Shown piece by piece: positions 52,813 to 63,394 of a stretch of 64,000 nt of DNA. The position numbers and the translations under genes are program-made. The notes under the pieces are model-generated. The model did no database searches. It saw nothing but the letters and a program-made list of their open reading frames with translations, and was not told where the DNA came from. Position 1 is the stretch's first letter; each line of letters begins with the position of its first letter. The stretch covers positions 62,001 through 126,000 of the forward strand of contig NZ_ALJC01000128.1 in assembly GCF_000282975.1 (NCBI RefSeq), in the 5' to 3' direction. This DNA comes from Pseudomonas psychrophila HA-4. GTDB lineage: Bacteria; Pseudomonadota; Gammaproteobacteria; Pseudomonadales; Pseudomonadaceae.

Positions 52813-55161
52813 TTACGAGAGGGTCGACAGGCGCTGTGACAGCGCCTGCCGCAGGTCTTCAATACGCAACGGTTTGATTAAGTAGTCGGTGATTCCATCG
52901 ACCTGCTCACGCGCCGCTTGAGCCTCGGCTTGGGATTCAAACAGCACCAGCACTGGCAACTGCGAGCACGCGGCCAAGGTCAGCAGTTGAGTGCTCATCG
53001 AGGCACCCGTTACCAGAATCAACGGGCAGCACAGCAACACCGCATCCACCCGCTCTTTACGCAAAACGTCAATGGCCGCCAGGCCGTTGTCGACACTGAG
53101 TACGCGATACCCCAGTTTGAGCAACATGGCGCGCAGAGGTGCCGCGCTGTCGTCTTCAACGAGCAGCACCGTGCATTCCTCAGGGCTTTTTTGCGGGTGC
53201 AACGCAGGTGCAGACGCAGGCGAAACCAACGATTCAAGCTCCAGCGACATCTGGAACTGTGAGCCTTGGCCCGGTTGCGAATGGTGGGTCAAACGCCCAC
53301 CCAGTAGCTCAACCAAACGCCGGCAAATGGCCAGACCGATGCCCAACCCGCCATAGCTGCGGGTCATGGAACCATCCACTTGGAAGAAGTTTTGATACAA
53401 CTCGGCTTCCTCCTGATGGACAAAACCAATGCCGCTGTCGATCACATTAAAGGCCAATGCCCATCGCCCATGGCCTGTAGCCTTGCCGGTGACACGTAAA
53501 ATTACCCCACCTTCATGGGTGAACTTGATGGCGTTGTCCAACAGGCACTCAAGGCACTGACGAATTTTCTCGGCATCTCCATCCCATTGATCGGGAATGT
53601 CTTGGGCCACGTCATAGGAAAACGATAATCCTTTGTCCCGCGCCTTCGGCCCAAACTGATTGTTCAGGCCCTTGAGCAGTTCATTCAGGCTAAAAGGCCG
53701 TGGATTAGCTTTAAGCCGACCAGCCTGTAACTCTGTCAGGGACAAGATACCGTTGACCATGCCCATCATTTCTCGCGCCGAGCCTTCGGCAGTCTGGGTG
53801 TAGAGCTCAAGCTCGGGATTCATGCGCAGGGTTTTGATCAGTTCCAGAGAGCCAATCACGCCGTTCATGGGTGTGCGCAGTTCATGGGTGACCGTCGACA
53901 GAAATTCGTCTTTCAACTGGTTAGTACGGGCCAGTTGCTGGTTCATCGCCGCCAATTTTTGCCCGGTCTCTTGTAACGTGCGAGCCTGCAAGTCGCGCAT
54001 GGCATTGATCCGGTCTGCAAGCGCCAGCGACAGCAGGCCTACCTCGATCGCCGAGCCAATCTGGCTGGCGTACATGGTCAGGAACACATTCGGCAGGTAG
54101 CCCAATACCATCAGCGTATTGACCAAGCCTCCGAGTAAAAAAGCCGACCAAGCGATCACAAAATAACGCGCCACCCTTAAACCACGGGCCCAAGCCACCA
54201 CCCCAGAAACAAAGATGGCAACAATAAACGCCAACGCGAGCCCCGTTGCGAGGCGCAGTGCCACCGCATAGCTGGTGACCAGCGACAGCACCATCACCAG
54301 TACGCCAACGCCCATCAGGAACATCAATATGCGGTCGAGCCAGCGGCTGTGGGAGGCGGTGTGTAAAAAGGAGCGCGCAAACTGGCAACCGAAAAACGCG
54401 GCAGAACCGATCAAGAACGGGGTAGCAGCGTTGGCCCACCACGGGTTGTTCGGCCAGAAATACTGCACAGCGGCGCCATTGACCGAGAGCTGGTACAGAC
54501 CGAACGAGCCAATATAGAAGATGTAATAGAGGTAGCTGGTGTCGCGCACGCTGATATAGATAAACAGGTTGTACACCAGCATGCCCAGTAGCACGCCGTA
54601 AATCAGGCCCAGGATGTAGATTCGTATCGGCTGTTCTTCGAGGTATGACTGCGCAGACCACAGAGTTAGCGGGGCCTGAATCGAGCCTTGGCTGGCCAAA
54701 CGCAAGTACACGGTCCGGCTTTGCCCAGGGCTGAAGTTGAGTTCAAACAGGTAATTGTTTTCTTTGATCTGGCGACTGTTAAAGGGCAGCGCATCGCCGG
54801 TTCGTTCAACTAGGTGGTAGTTGCCTGCGGCATCGGCCAAGTACAAATCAATGTTATCGAGCGGCGGATAAGCCAGCTCCAGCAACCAAGTGCGCTGGGT
54901 TTGCGGATTTTTGGGCTGGTAGCGTAAATCGACTTTCAGCCAAAAGACCGAGTGCGAATAGCCCGCGTTGAGCGTGGCTTTGTCGTGAGCTTTAAACAGG
55001 CCATCGTGTGCAGTGACATCGCTCAGCGTCGCCAAGCCTTGTATATCCTCGAAGACCTGCATCACTTGGCCCAGGGGCAGGCTCTGTGTGGTTTCGTCGA
55101 ACTCAACTGCGCTGACCAGCATCGGTAGCCAGCCCAATAACATGATCACCAAATAGCGCAT
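52813..55161 (-). CDS. Hybrid sensor histidine kinase with 7TMR-DISM input and a degenerate receiver
   Basis: A 782-residue inner-membrane sensor. A signal peptide (about 1-19) leads into a periplasmic 7TMR-DISM extracellular domain (about 20-165), seven membrane helices (about 170-375), a coiled linker, a HisKA domain with STVTHELRTPMNGV (phospho-His about 425), and an ATPase domain with ECLLDNAIKFTHEGG, DSGIGF and YGGLGIGLAI. The C-terminal receiver (about 660-780) keeps the acidic pair (LLVEDD) and the Lys (YLIKP), but where the phospho-acceptor Asp should be it reads DAVLLCCPL, with Cys711-Cys712. It therefore may not take part in ordinary phosphotransfer. No partner regulator is adjacent. 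Confidence 0.88.
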   Translation of the reverse strand: MRYLVIMLLGWLPMLVSAVEFDETTQSLPLGQVMQVFEDIQGLATLSDVTAHDGLFKAHDKATLNAGYSHSVFWLKVDLRYQPKNPQTQRTWLLELAYPPLDNIDLYLADAAGNYHLVERTGDALPFNSRQIKENNYLFELNFSPGQSRTVYLRLASQGSIQAPLTLWSAQSYLEEQPIRIYILGLIYGVLLGMLVYNLFIYISVRDTSYLYYIFYIGSFGLYQLSVNGAAVQYFWPNNPWWANAATPFLIGSAAFFGCQFARSFLHTASHSRWLDRILMFLMGVGVLVMVLSLVTSYAVALRLATGLALAFIVAIFVSGVVAWARGLRVARYFVIAWSAFLLGGLVNTLMVLGYLPNVFLTMYASQIGSAIEVGLLSLALADRINAMRDLQARTLQETGQKLAAMNQQLARTNQLKDEFLSTVTHELRTPMNGVIGSLELIKTLRMNPELELYTQTAEGSAREMMGMVNGILSLTELQAGRLKANPRPFSLNELLKGLNNQFGPKARDKGLSFSYDVAQDIPDQWDGDAEKIRQCLECLLDNAIKFTHEGGVILRVTGKATGHGRWALAFNVIDSGIGFVHQEEAELYQNFFQVDGSMTRSYGGLGIGLAICRRLVELLGGRLTHHSQPGQGSQFQMSLELESLVSPASAPALHPQKSPEECTVLLVEDDSAAPLRAMLLKLGYRVLSVDNGLAAIDVLRKERVDAVLLCCPLILVTGASMSTQLLTLAACSQLPVLVLFESQAEAQAAREQVDGITDYLIKPLRIEDLRQALSQRLSTLS

Positions 55162-55449
55162 ACAGCCCCAGCGTGGCGCATCCGCAAACGTGCACAATCC
55201 CCCATTCTTTTCGAGACTACGTTCACCGGCTGACCTGTTATTAATTGGGGGCCAACTTTAGCATAGCCACTAAGGGCAAATACACACCCCATACACAATC
55301 AAAGAGAAGGCTCTAAAACGGGCATCTCAGAGCATTTATGTCAGATTTTACGCACTCGTTTGCAGGACAATTAAAGACTGATAGGCGACCGATCATTCAA
55401 CGCGGAGCAAGGCGCCGCAAAAAAGCGTTTGGTGGTAAGCTCGCGCACC

Positions 55450-56247
55450 ATGAATATCTACAGTTCTCGCCCCGTTGTCCTCTGTCTCTCCGGCCATGAC
55501 CCCAGTGGGGGTGCCGGCTTGCAGGCAGATATTGAAGCCCTGCTGGCTCAAGGCTGCCACGCCGCTCCTGTGGTAACAGCCCTGACGGTGCAGAACACCG
55601 TGAATGTCAGCGATTTCCGCGTGCTGGATCGAGAGTGGGTGCTGGCGCAAGCCAATGCCGTGCTCAGCGACTCCACGGTGGCGGCCGTCAAGTTGGGCAT
55701 GCTCGGCTCACTGGAAATGGTCGACACCGTGGTCGAACTGCTTCAAGCCCACCCGCATCTGCCGATGGTCTGCGACCCGGTGTTGCGCGCAGGGGGTGGC
55801 GGGCGACTGGGCAAAGACGAAGTCGGCTACGCGATGCGCGAGCGCTTGCTGCCGCTGGCGGTCATTGCCACCCCGAACCTACCTGAGGCCCGCATTCTGG
55901 CCGAACTGCCTGAAGGCAGCGCCGATGAATGCGCCGAAAAACTCCTGCCTTTTTGCAAACACCTGCTCATCACCGGCGGACACGGCGATGAACACGAAGT
56001 CCATAACCGCTTGTACAGCCGCGACGGCAGCCGTCACACCTTCACCTGTTACCGCCTGCCGGGCAGCTATCATGGCTCGGGCTGCACCTTGGCCAGTACC
56101 TTGGCCGGGCGCTTGGCGATTGGCGAAAACCTGGTCAGCGCGGTAGAGACCGCACTCAATTACACGTGGCGCACCCTGCGTGATGCAGAGCAACTGGGCC
56201 AAGGCCAATTTGTGCCTCGCCGTTTGCCGCTGGACTTTTGTTCGTAA
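55450..56247 (+). CDS. thiD: Hydroxymethylpyrimidine/phosphomethylpyrimidine kinase
   Basis: A 265-residue kinase that phosphorylates HMP and HMP-phosphate in thiamine synthesis. The N-terminus [20 protein letters not shown] is diagnostic; the ribokinase-like anion hole and catalytic Cys appear in [17 protein letters not shown] near 220. It starts the thiD-thiE-hemL gene string, with thiE 17 nt downstream. No TPP riboswitch (CTGAGA ... CGAAGGGA) was seen in the 288-bp upstream region, which holds only unassigned sequence. Confidence 0.94.
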   Translation: MNIYSSRPVVLCLSGHDPSGGAGLQADIEALLAQGCHAAPVVTALTVQNTVNVSDFRVLDREWVLAQANAVLSDSTVAAVKLGMLGSLEMVDTVVELLQAHPHLPMVCDPVLRAGGGGRLGKDEVGYAMRERLLPLAVIATPNLPEARILAELPEGSADECAEKLLPFCKHLLITGGHGDEHEVHNRLYSRDGSRHTFTCYRLPGSYHGSGCTLASTLAGRLAIGENLVSAVETALNYTWRTLRDAEQLGQGQFVPRRLPLDFCS

Positions 56248-56264
56248 CGAATGAGGCTCGACCA

Positions 56265-56888
56265 ATGAAGCTGCGTGGTCTTTACGCAATCACTGATAGC
56301 CAGCTGCTAGCCGGCAAATTTTTGCAGTATGTCGAGGCGGCGCTGGATGGCGGCCTGACCCTGTTGCAATACCGCGACAAGAGCAACGACGAAAACCGCC
56401 GCCTGCGCGAAGCTGAAACGTTGAAGACGTTATGCGACCGTTATAAAGCTCACTTGATCATCAATGATGACGCTGAGTTGGCAGCACGCCTGGGCGTAGG
56501 GGTGCATCTAGGCCAAACCGACGGCCCACTGACTCCGGCGCGGGCACTTCTTGGTCGACAAGCCATTATTGGTTCAACCTGCCACGACCAAATCGACCTG
56601 GCGGAGCAGGCAGCCAAAGAAGGTGCAACGTATGTAGCCTTTGGCCGCTTTTTCACCTCCAGCACCAAACCTGGTGCAGCCCCGGCGGCTCTGGATGTGA
56701 TTGATCAGGCGCGCACCCGGCTTAACCTGCCCATTTGCGTGATAGGCGGCATTACCCTGGATAACGCTGCGCCGCTGGTCGAGCGCGGGGCTGATTTGCT
56801 GGCGGTAGTGCACGGCCTATTTGGCGCTGACAGCACTCAAGAAGTGACTCGACGCGCCCGTGCGTTCAACGCCCTGCTGTCTATTTAA
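56265..56888 (+). CDS. thiE: Thiamine-phosphate synthase
   Basis: A 207-residue TIM-barrel enzyme that joins HMP pyrophosphate with the thiazole phosphate to give thiamine phosphate. Motifs: LQYRDKS (about 36-42), [10 protein letters not shown] with the substrate-binding Asp, [27 protein letters not shown] and [11 protein letters not shown]. It lies between thiD and hemL, a classic Pseudomonas order. The ATG at 56265 gives the standard start. Confidence 0.95.
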   Translation: MKLRGLYAITDSQLLAGKFLQYVEAALDGGLTLLQYRDKSNDENRRLREAETLKTLCDRYKAHLIINDDAELAARLGVGVHLGQTDGPLTPARALLGRQAIIGSTCHDQIDLAEQAAKEGATYVAFGRFFTSSTKPGAAPAALDVIDQARTRLNLPICVIGGITLDNAAPLVERGADLLAVVHGLFGADSTQEVTRRARAFNALLSI

Positions 56889-56919
56889 ATACCGAATACT
56901 GATTCAGAGAGAGCCCATC

Positions 56920-58203
56920 ATGTCTCGTTCCGAAACCCTGTTTGCCAATGCCCAAAAACACATCCCCGGCGGCGTGAACTCGCCTGTCCGCGCATTCAAG
57001 AGCGTAGGCGGCACGCCGTTGTTCTTTAAACATGCCGAAGGCGCCTATGTCACAGACGAAGACGATAAACGTTATGTCGACTACGTGGGTTCATGGGGCC
57101 CGATGATTCTGGGCCACAGCCACCCAGAGGTACTGGACGCGGTGCGAGCACAGCTCGAACACGGTTTGTCGTATGGCGCGCCGACCGCCATGGAAACCGA
57201 AATGGCCGACCTGGTGTGCTCAATTGTGCCGTCAATGGAAATGGTACGCATGGTGAGTTCCGGCACAGAAGCGACCATGAGCGCCATCCGTCTCGCACGC
57301 GGCTTCACTGGCCGCGACAACATTCTTAAGTTCGAAGGCTGCTACCACGGCCACTCTGACAGCCTGCTGGTCAAGGCTGGCTCCGGCGCGCTAACCCAAG
57401 GCGTTCCTAGCTCGGGTGGCGTACCTGCCGATTTCGCCAAACACACCCTGACCACTACGTTCAACGACCTCGACGCGGTTGAAAAACTGCTGGCCGAAGT
57501 GGGCGACACCGTGGCGTGCATCATCGTCGAGCCGGTCGCCGGCAACATGAACTGCGTTCCGCCTGCTCCGGGCTTTCTGCAAGGCCTGCGCAGCCTGTGC
57601 GACACCCATGGCGTGGTACTGATTTTTGACGAAGTGATGACCGGTTTCCGTGTTGCCCTCGGCGGCGCTCAAGCCCACTACGGCGTTACCCCGGACCTGA
57701 GCACCTTCGGCAAAATCATCGGCGGCGGCATGCCTGTTGGCTGCTTTGGCGGCAAACGCGAGATCATGCAGCACATCGCCCCGCTGGGCCCGGTCTATCA
57801 GGCGGGCACGTTGTCCGGCAACCCTCTGGCCATGGCCGCTGGCCTGACCACCTTGCGCCTTATCAGCCGCCCAGACTTTCATGCTGAGCTGACCGACTAC
57901 ACAACGCGCTTGCTCGAAGGCTTGCAACAGCGTGCGGACGCCGCGGGTATCCCGTTTGTGACCACTCAGGCGGGCGGCATGTTTGGCCTGTATTTCAGCG
58001 GTGCTGATGACATCGTGACCTTTGACGACGTGATGGCCAGCGACGCCGACCTGTTTAAACGCTTCTTCCACCTGATGCTGGAAGGCGGCGTTTACTTGGC
58101 ACCGAGTGCTTTCGAAGCCGGTTTCACGTCAATTGCCCATGGCGAAGCCGAGTTGCAACTGACCCTCGATGCTGCCGAGCGCGCTTTCGCTGCACTGAAG
58201 TAA
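56920..58203 (+). CDS. hemL: Glutamate-1-semialdehyde 2,1-aminomutase
   Basis: A 427-residue PLP enzyme making 5-aminolevulinate for haem. Conserved features: [18 protein letters not shown] near 13-30, [18 protein letters not shown] near 117, [11 protein letters not shown] with the PLP-ring Asp, and [14 protein letters not shown] with the PLP-binding Lys near 266. It lies 31 nt after thiE and ends with a strong terminator. It supplies haem, the same compound that the has locus scavenges at the other end of the window. Confidence 0.96.
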   Translation: MSRSETLFANAQKHIPGGVNSPVRAFKSVGGTPLFFKHAEGAYVTDEDDKRYVDYVGSWGPMILGHSHPEVLDAVRAQLEHGLSYGAPTAMETEMADLVCSIVPSMEMVRMVSSGTEATMSAIRLARGFTGRDNILKFEGCYHGHSDSLLVKAGSGALTQGVPSSGGVPADFAKHTLTTTFNDLDAVEKLLAEVGDTVACIIVEPVAGNMNCVPPAPGFLQGLRSLCDTHGVVLIFDEVMTGFRVALGGAQAHYGVTPDLSTFGKIIGGGMPVGCFGGKREIMQHIAPLGPVYQAGTLSGNPLAMAAGLTTLRLISRPDFHAELTDYTTRLLEGLQQRADAAGIPFVTTQAGGMFGLYFSGADDIVTFDDVMASDADLFKRFFHLMLEGGVYLAPSAFEAGFTSIAHGEAELQLTLDAAERAFAALK

Positions 58204-58210
58204 TCCTCAG

Positions 58211-58246
58211 AGCCGATAAGGGGTTAGCCCCTTCTCGGCTTTTTTA
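58211..58246 (+). terminator. Rho-independent terminator after hemL
   Basis: AGCCGATAAGGGG pairs with CCCCTTCTCGGCT around TTAG, followed by six Ts. It starts 8 nt past the hemL stop. Confidence 0.9.
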
Positions 58247-58428
58247 TGCCCGTTGTACGGTAATTTTTGACGCCACCCGTCCAGAATCGTCTTAAATCAA
58301 TCGATATGGCGGTCACGCAGCAGAAAAACGAGTAAAGACTTTGTAAGGTTGCCTCCGCTTATTTCATAATGCGCGCCTACTCATCCCTTGGTCGGGTATG
58401 CCCGCCTTTCAGAGGTACGTCGATTCCC

Positions 58429-58977
58429 ATGAACCGCACCGGCCGCGCCCTTGCACTGGGCTGCCTGTTGCTCCTACAACCGCTGCTTGCCCAGGCAGGC
58501 GGTAACTCGTTGTTGATCCCAGCGATGGGTCGCTGCACCCTCAATACTCAGCCAGAAGACCTTCAGGAGGCACTCGCTGCCTGTGTTGAAGCGGCTAAAG
58601 CCGGGGATGCAGAAGCTGAATACGAGTTAGGCGAGTTCTATTACGACGGTAAAAATGCCCCACAAGACCTCAATAAAGCACTGAGCTACTTCGAGCAGGC
58701 ATCGCTGCAGGGTCACGCCATGGCCCAGTTCAAGCTCGGCACCATGTTCTTCAAGGGCGAAGGTGTGCCGGCCAACAACATTCAGGCGTACATCGTGCTA
58801 AAAATGGCCGCGGTCAATGGCGCCGAAGACGCGCTCGACACCGCCGACCTGGTGGCCGAACAAATGCCCCGTGACCAACTCGAAACTGCGACCCAGATCC
58901 TGGGTCAGATCTTCCGCAAATACTTGCTCGAATTGCAGTCAGCCGATGGTCGCTCGCCGTTTTCGCCACTGCCTTGA
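58429..58977 (+). CDS. Secreted Sel1-repeat (TPR-like) protein
   Basis: A 182-residue exported protein. A signal peptide (about 1-23, ending LLAQA) precedes Sel1-like repeats, clearly GDAEAEYELGEFYYDGKNAP and GHAMAQFKLGTMFFKGEGVP, about 36 residues apart. Such repeats make protein-binding superhelices, often in the periplasm. Function and partner are unknown. The ATG at 58429 is chosen because it directly precedes the signal sequence; the frame extends 20 codons upstream. Confidence 0.85.
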   Translation: MNRTGRALALGCLLLLQPLLAQAGGNSLLIPAMGRCTLNTQPEDLQEALAACVEAAKAGDAEAEYELGEFYYDGKNAPQDLNKALSYFEQASLQGHAMAQFKLGTMFFKGEGVPANNIQAYIVLKMAAVNGAEDALDTADLVAEQMPRDQLETATQILGQIFRKYLLELQSADGRSPFSPLP

Positions 58978-59030
58978 GTCCCTTCTACAGCCCTTCACGC
59001 TGACAACTGAAAACGACTGCCTGCGCAGTG

Positions 59031-59357
59031 TTACTTCTCCGGCATCGGAAACGGAAACGGCATCACGTTGCTAACGCCACGCGCTTCACTGATTTTCGGG
59101 GTACCCAGACGTTCGACCTCATCGATACGCACAATCGAATGCATCGGCACAAAGCTGCGCACCACGCCTTCAAATTGGGCTTTGAGCTTTTCTTCGCTCG
59201 GGTCGACGACCATTTGCGTGCGCTCACCGAAGACGAATTCCTCGACTTCCAGGAAGCCCCACAGATCACTTTGATAGATCTGCTTGGCGTACATTTCGAA
59301 CACCTGGCCCTGGTTGAGGAAAATCACCTTGTAGATTGGAGCTTCACGTTTGGTCAT
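59031..59357 (-). CDS. DUF1820 protein
   Basis: A 108-residue protein of the DUF1820 family, with conserved APIYKVIFLNQGQVFEMYA and IYQSDLWGFLEVEEFVFGE. No membrane segment or catalytic motif is apparent and no function is known. It is common next to miaB in Pseudomonas, as here (divergent). Confidence 0.86.
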   Translation of the reverse strand: MTKREAPIYKVIFLNQGQVFEMYAKQIYQSDLWGFLEVEEFVFGERTQMVVDPSEEKLKAQFEGVVRSFVPMHSIVRIDEVERLGTPKISEARGVSNVMPFPFPMPEK

Positions 59358-59488
59358 GGTGGGCGGGTGACATCTGAGGATATAAAAGAGGGCGCGAACT
59401 ATAGCATAGCCACTGGACGCTAAGCGCTAGGAACCAACGGCCATGCCCCCTATAATGCGCGGTTCTTTGAACCACTTGATGAACACCC

Positions 59489-60817
59489 ATGGCCAAGAAG
59501 CTTTACATCGAAACCCACGGTTGCCAGATGAATGAGTACGACAGCTCGCGCATGGTCGACCTGCTGGGTGAACATCAGGCCCTGGAAGTCACAGCGCGCG
59601 CCGAAGACGCTGATGTCATCCTGCTTAATACCTGCTCGATCCGTGAACGTGCCCAAGACCGTGTCTACTCGCAACTGGGCCGCTGGCGTGAACTGAAACT
59701 GGCCAACCCCGAAATGGTGATTGCAGTGGGTGGCTGTGTAGCCAGCCAGGAAGGCGCAGCGATCCGCGACCGCGCCCCTTATGTTGATGTGGTATTCGGC
59801 CCGCAAACCCTGCACCGCCTGCCTGAAATGATCGACGCCGCACGCATCACCAAGCTGCCGCAGGTTGATGTGTCGTTCCCCGAAATCGAAAAATTTGATC
59901 ACCTGCCCGAACCGCGTATCGACGGCCCGAGTGCCTACGTGTCGGTGATGGAAGGGTGCAGCAAGTACTGCACGTTCTGTGTGGTGCCTTACACCCGCGG
60001 CGAAGAAGTCAGCCGTCCGTTCGACGACGTGCTGGCTGAAGTGATTCATTTGGCTGATAACGGCGTGCGCGAAGTGACGTTGCTGGGGCAGAACGTTAAC
60101 GGCTACCGCGGCTTGACCGAAGACGGTCGCCTGGCAGACCTGGCCGAATTGATTCGCGTGGTCGCGGCTATCGACGGGATCGAGCGCATCCGCTACACCA
60201 CGTCGCATCCGCTGGAGTTCTCCGACAGCCTGATCCAAGCACACGCCGACGTGCCTGAGCTGGTGAAGCACCTGCACTTGCCCGTGCAATCGGGTTCGGA
60301 CCGCATCCTGTCAGCGATGAAGCGCAACCACACCGCCCTGGAATACAAGTCCAAGCTGCGCAAATTGCGCGCGGCGGTGCCGGGCATCTGCATCAGCTCA
60401 GACTTCATCGTCGGCTTCCCCGGTGAAACCGAGAAAGACTTCGAACAAACCATGAAGCTGATTGAAGACGTCGGCTTCGACTTCTCCTACTCCTTTGTGT
60501 ACAGCCAGCGTCCCGGCACCCCTGCCGCCGACTTGGCCGACGACACGCCAGAAGAACGTAAAAAGGAGCGCCTGAACGCGTTGCAGCATCGCCTCAATCA
60601 GCAAGGTTTCGAGATCAGCCGACAAATGGTGGGCTCCACTCAGCGGATTCTGGTCACCGATTACTCGAAAAAAGACCCTGGCGAGTTGCAAGGCCGCACC
60701 GAAAACAACCGAATTGTAAACTTCCGCTGCGACAATCCGCAGTTGATCGGACAATTTGCCGATGTGCATATCGACGCCGCCCAGCCGCACTCCCTGCGGG
60801 GCTCGCTGCTGAATTAA
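59489..60817 (+). CDS. miaB: tRNA-2-methylthio-N6-isopentenyladenosine synthase
   Basis: A 442-residue radical-SAM methylthiotransferase acting on i6A37 of tRNA. The N-terminal domain carries the three cluster cysteines in [19 protein letters not shown] and VGGCVASQE; the radical-SAM motif is [12 protein letters not shown] near residue 157; a TRAM domain closes the protein (about 370-440). The spacing, length and following phoH-ybeY-corC-lnt order are typical. Confidence 0.96.
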   Translation: MAKKLYIETHGCQMNEYDSSRMVDLLGEHQALEVTARAEDADVILLNTCSIRERAQDRVYSQLGRWRELKLANPEMVIAVGGCVASQEGAAIRDRAPYVDVVFGPQTLHRLPEMIDAARITKLPQVDVSFPEIEKFDHLPEPRIDGPSAYVSVMEGCSKYCTFCVVPYTRGEEVSRPFDDVLAEVIHLADNGVREVTLLGQNVNGYRGLTEDGRLADLAELIRVVAAIDGIERIRYTTSHPLEFSDSLIQAHADVPELVKHLHLPVQSGSDRILSAMKRNHTALEYKSKLRKLRAAVPGICISSDFIVGFPGETEKDFEQTMKLIEDVGFDFSYSFVYSQRPGTPAADLADDTPEERKKERLNALQHRLNQQGFEISRQMVGSTQRILVTDYSKKDPGELQGRTENNRIVNFRCDNPQLIGQFADVHIDAAQPHSLRGSLLN

Positions 60818-60823
60818 CGCGGG

Positions 60824-60928
60824 CCTGTAGCCGCTGCCGAAGGCTGCGATAAGATCCGAAGGATCTTCAAGCTTTTAGAGCATGCGCCCACTTCGTGAGC
60901 GATCGCAGCCTACGGCAGCTGCTACAGG
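60824..60928. repeat. REP-like inverted repeat downstream of miaB
   Basis: Arms of 27 nt (60824-60850 and 60902-60928) match except at two positions, with outer ends cctgtag / ctacagg. The left half resembles the element at 531-602. It lies in the 203-bp gap before phoH. Confidence 0.8.
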
Positions 60929-61020
60929 TTTTACGTCGCATCAGTAAGTCCTTTCGCGCATGACCTGCTAGCGTTATCCTTCAATTCATCTCAATTGCCT
61001 TAGGGCGGCTAAAAACGACC

Positions 61021-62040
61021 TTGAACGCACCCATCGAACCACATCGTTTTCTCCTCGAGCCTTTTGAGGCCCGCCGCTTCGCCAATCTGTGCGGACAATT
61101 CGACGAGCATTTGCGCCTGATCGAACAACGTCTCACGATCGAAATCCGCAATCGCGGTAATCAATTCGAGCTCATCGGCGACCCAAAACTCACGTCTTCC
61201 GCAGAAAACCTGCTGCGTCGCCTGTACCGCGAAACTAAAGCCACCGAGCTTTCGCCGGATCTAGTGCATCTGTTCCTACAGGAATCTGACGTGCAAGATC
61301 TCGCAAACAACCCCGTGGCCGAAGCCAGCGTTTCACTGCGCACCAAAAAGGGCATGATTCGCCCTCGCGGCATCAATCAGCAGCGCTACGTGAAGGAAAT
61401 CCTGGGCAACGATATCAACTTTGGCATTGGCCCAGCGGGTACAGGTAAAACCTACCTGGCCGTGGCCTGCGCAGTTGACGCCTTGGAGCGCGAGCAAATC
61501 CGCCGCATCTTGTTGGTGCGTCCAGCCGTTGAAGCGGGTGAAAAGCTCGGCTTCCTGCCAGGTGACCTGTCGCAGAAGATCGACCCGTATCTGCGCCCGC
61601 TGTATGACGCGCTGTACGAAATGCTCGGTTTTGAATACGTAGCCAAACTGATCGAACGCCAGATTATTGAAGTGGCACCGCTGGCTTACATGCGCGGCCG
61701 CACACTGAACAACAGCTTCATCATTCTCGACGAAAGCCAGAACACCACCGTTGAGCAGATGAAAATGTTCTTGACCCGTATCGGTTTCGGCTCAACTGCC
61801 GTGATCACCGGTGACATCACTCAGATCGACCTGCCAAAAGGCACCAAGTCGGGTCTGAATCACGTCATCGAAGTGCTCAAAGATGTGCCGGGCATCAGCT
61901 TTACTCACTTCCAGTCCAAGGACGTGGTGCGCCACCCGTTGGTGCAACGCATCGTTGAGGCCTACGGGCGCTACGAACAGGAAGCCGCCGACAAGTTGGC
62001 CGCCCTGCCCGCCGCCAAGGACTACCGCCACGATGCTTGA
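61021..62040 (+). CDS. ybeZ: PhoH-like ATPase (YbeZ)
   Basis: A 339-residue P-loop ATPase of the PhoH family, linked with YbeY in rRNA maturation. Walker A is [11 protein letters not shown] near residue 139, Walker [10 protein letters not shown] near 238, and the domain [19 protein letters not shown] follows. The start is TTG at 61021; there is no suitable ATG before the conserved region. Its last 8 nt overlap ybeY, so the pair is translationally coupled. Confidence 0.92.
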   Translation: MNAPIEPHRFLLEPFEARRFANLCGQFDEHLRLIEQRLTIEIRNRGNQFELIGDPKLTSSAENLLRRLYRETKATELSPDLVHLFLQESDVQDLANNPVAEASVSLRTKKGMIRPRGINQQRYVKEILGNDINFGIGPAGTGKTYLAVACAVDALEREQIRRILLVRPAVEAGEKLGFLPGDLSQKIDPYLRPLYDALYEMLGFEYVAKLIERQIIEVAPLAYMRGRTLNNSFIILDESQNTTVEQMKMFLTRIGFGSTAVITGDITQIDLPKGTKSGLNHVIEVLKDVPGISFTHFQSKDVVRHPLVQRIVEAYGRYEQEAADKLAALPAAKDYRHDA

Positions 62041-62494
62041 GCTTGACCTGCAACTGGCGACCGAAGCCGCAGCCCCCAGCGAAGCCCAGTTCCGCCAATG
62101 GTGCGAGCTGGCGCTGCGCCAGCGCACCGCCGACTCGGAAATGACCATTCGCTTGGTCGACGAGGCCGAAGGCCGTGAGCTTAATCACACTTGGCGCCAA
62201 AAAGACTACGCAACCAACGTGCTGTCCTTTCCGGCTGACGTGCCCGACGAGTTTCTCGACATCCCGTTACTGGGCGATCTGGTGATTTGTGTGGCCGTTG
62301 TCGAACGCGAAGCCGCTGAGCAAGGCAAGGCGCTTGAGGCCCACTGGGCTCACTTAGTCATGCACGGCTGCTTGCATCTTCTGGGTTACGACCATATAGA
62401 AGACGACGAAGCAGAAGAAATGGAAGCACTGGAACGAACGTTGCTTGCAGAACTGGGTCATCCTGATCCGTATGCAGACGACGAAACTGATTAA
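62033..62494 (+). CDS. ybeY: Endoribonuclease YbeY
   Basis: A 153-residue metal-dependent RNase for 16S rRNA 3'-end processing and ribosome quality control. The zinc motif [15 protein letters not shown] (H-x3-H-x5-H, near 110-124) is intact, as is [10 protein letters not shown] near 59. It overlaps ybeZ and is followed by corC after 39 nt. Confidence 0.95.
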   Translation: MLELDLQLATEAAAPSEAQFRQWCELALRQRTADSEMTIRLVDEAEGRELNHTWRQKDYATNVLSFPADVPDEFLDIPLLGDLVICVAVVEREAAEQGKALEAHWAHLVMHGCLHLLGYDHIEDDEAEEMEALERTLLAELGHPDPYADDETD

Positions 62495-62533
62495 CAACCC
62501 ACTGAAACGACCAAGGGATACGAGTAAATCGCT

Positions 62534-63373
62534 ATGAGCGAAGACCGATCGAGCAACGGGCAAAAGTCATGGTTAGGTAAGCTGACCCAGGCCTTTGCCC
62601 ATGAGCCGAAAAACCGCCAGGAGCTGCTTGAGCTGCTGCGCGAAGCACATCAGAACAAACTGTTGGACAGCGAAGCGCTGGCCATCGTCGAAGGCGCCAT
62701 TCAAGTGGCTGACCTGCAGGTCCGGGACATCATGGTTCCGCGCTCGCAGATGATCAGCATCAAAGCGACCCAGACACCCCGCGAATTTCTCCCGGCGATC
62801 ATCGATGCGGCGCACTCGCGCTATCCGGTGATCGGCGAAAGCCACGATGACGTCCTCGGCGTCCTACTGGCCAAAGACCTGCTGCCGCTGATCCTTCAAG
62901 AGAACGGCGACAAGTACAACATCAAGGATTTGCTGCGTCCGGCGACATTTGTCCCTGAGTCCAAGCGCCTTAACGTGTTGCTGCGTGAGTTCCGTGCCAA
63001 CCATAACCACATGGCCATCGTCATTGACGAATACGGCGGCGTGGCCGGTCTGGTCACCATTGAAGACGTTCTGGAGCAAATCGTCGGCGATATCGAAGAC
63101 GAGCACGATGTCGAAGAAGACAGCTACATCAAGCCGCTGCCTAGCGGCGACTTCCTGATCAAAGCCCTGACGCCCATCGAAAACTTCAACGAGTTCTTTG
63201 ACAGCGACTTCTCTGACGACGAGTTCGACACCGTTGGCGGCTTGGTCATGAGCGCGTTCGGTCACTTGCCAAAACGCAATGAAATCACCGAAATCGGCCC
63301 CTATCGGTTCCGCATTCTGAATGCTGACAGCCGCCGGATTCATTTGATTCGCTTAACGCCTATTGCCCGCTAA
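62534..63373 (+). CDS. corC: CBS-domain transporter-associated protein CorC
   Basis: A 279-residue cytoplasmic protein with two CBS domains (about 70-185; VRDIMVPRSQMISI, HSRYPVIGESHDDVLGVLLAKDLL, MAIVIDEYGGVAGLVTIEDVLE) and a C-terminal CorC/HlyC domain (about 200-275; DTVGGLVMSAFGHLP). It is linked genetically to Mg/Co efflux. It lacks the membrane DUF21 domain, like E. coli CorC/YbeX. lnt follows after 21 nt. Confidence 0.94.
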   Translation: MSEDRSSNGQKSWLGKLTQAFAHEPKNRQELLELLREAHQNKLLDSEALAIVEGAIQVADLQVRDIMVPRSQMISIKATQTPREFLPAIIDAAHSRYPVIGESHDDVLGVLLAKDLLPLILQENGDKYNIKDLLRPATFVPESKRLNVLLREFRANHNHMAIVIDEYGGVAGLVTIEDVLEQIVGDIEDEHDVEEDSYIKPLPSGDFLIKALTPIENFNEFFDSDFSDDEFDTVGGLVMSAFGHLPKRNEITEIGPYRFRILNADSRRIHLIRLTPIAR

Positions 63374-63394
63374 ACCTTCACGCTAAGGATTGAA

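Noticed and set aside
55162-55449. Possible TPP riboswitch before thiD
   Set aside because: The conserved CTGAGA and the downstream pairing segment are absent.
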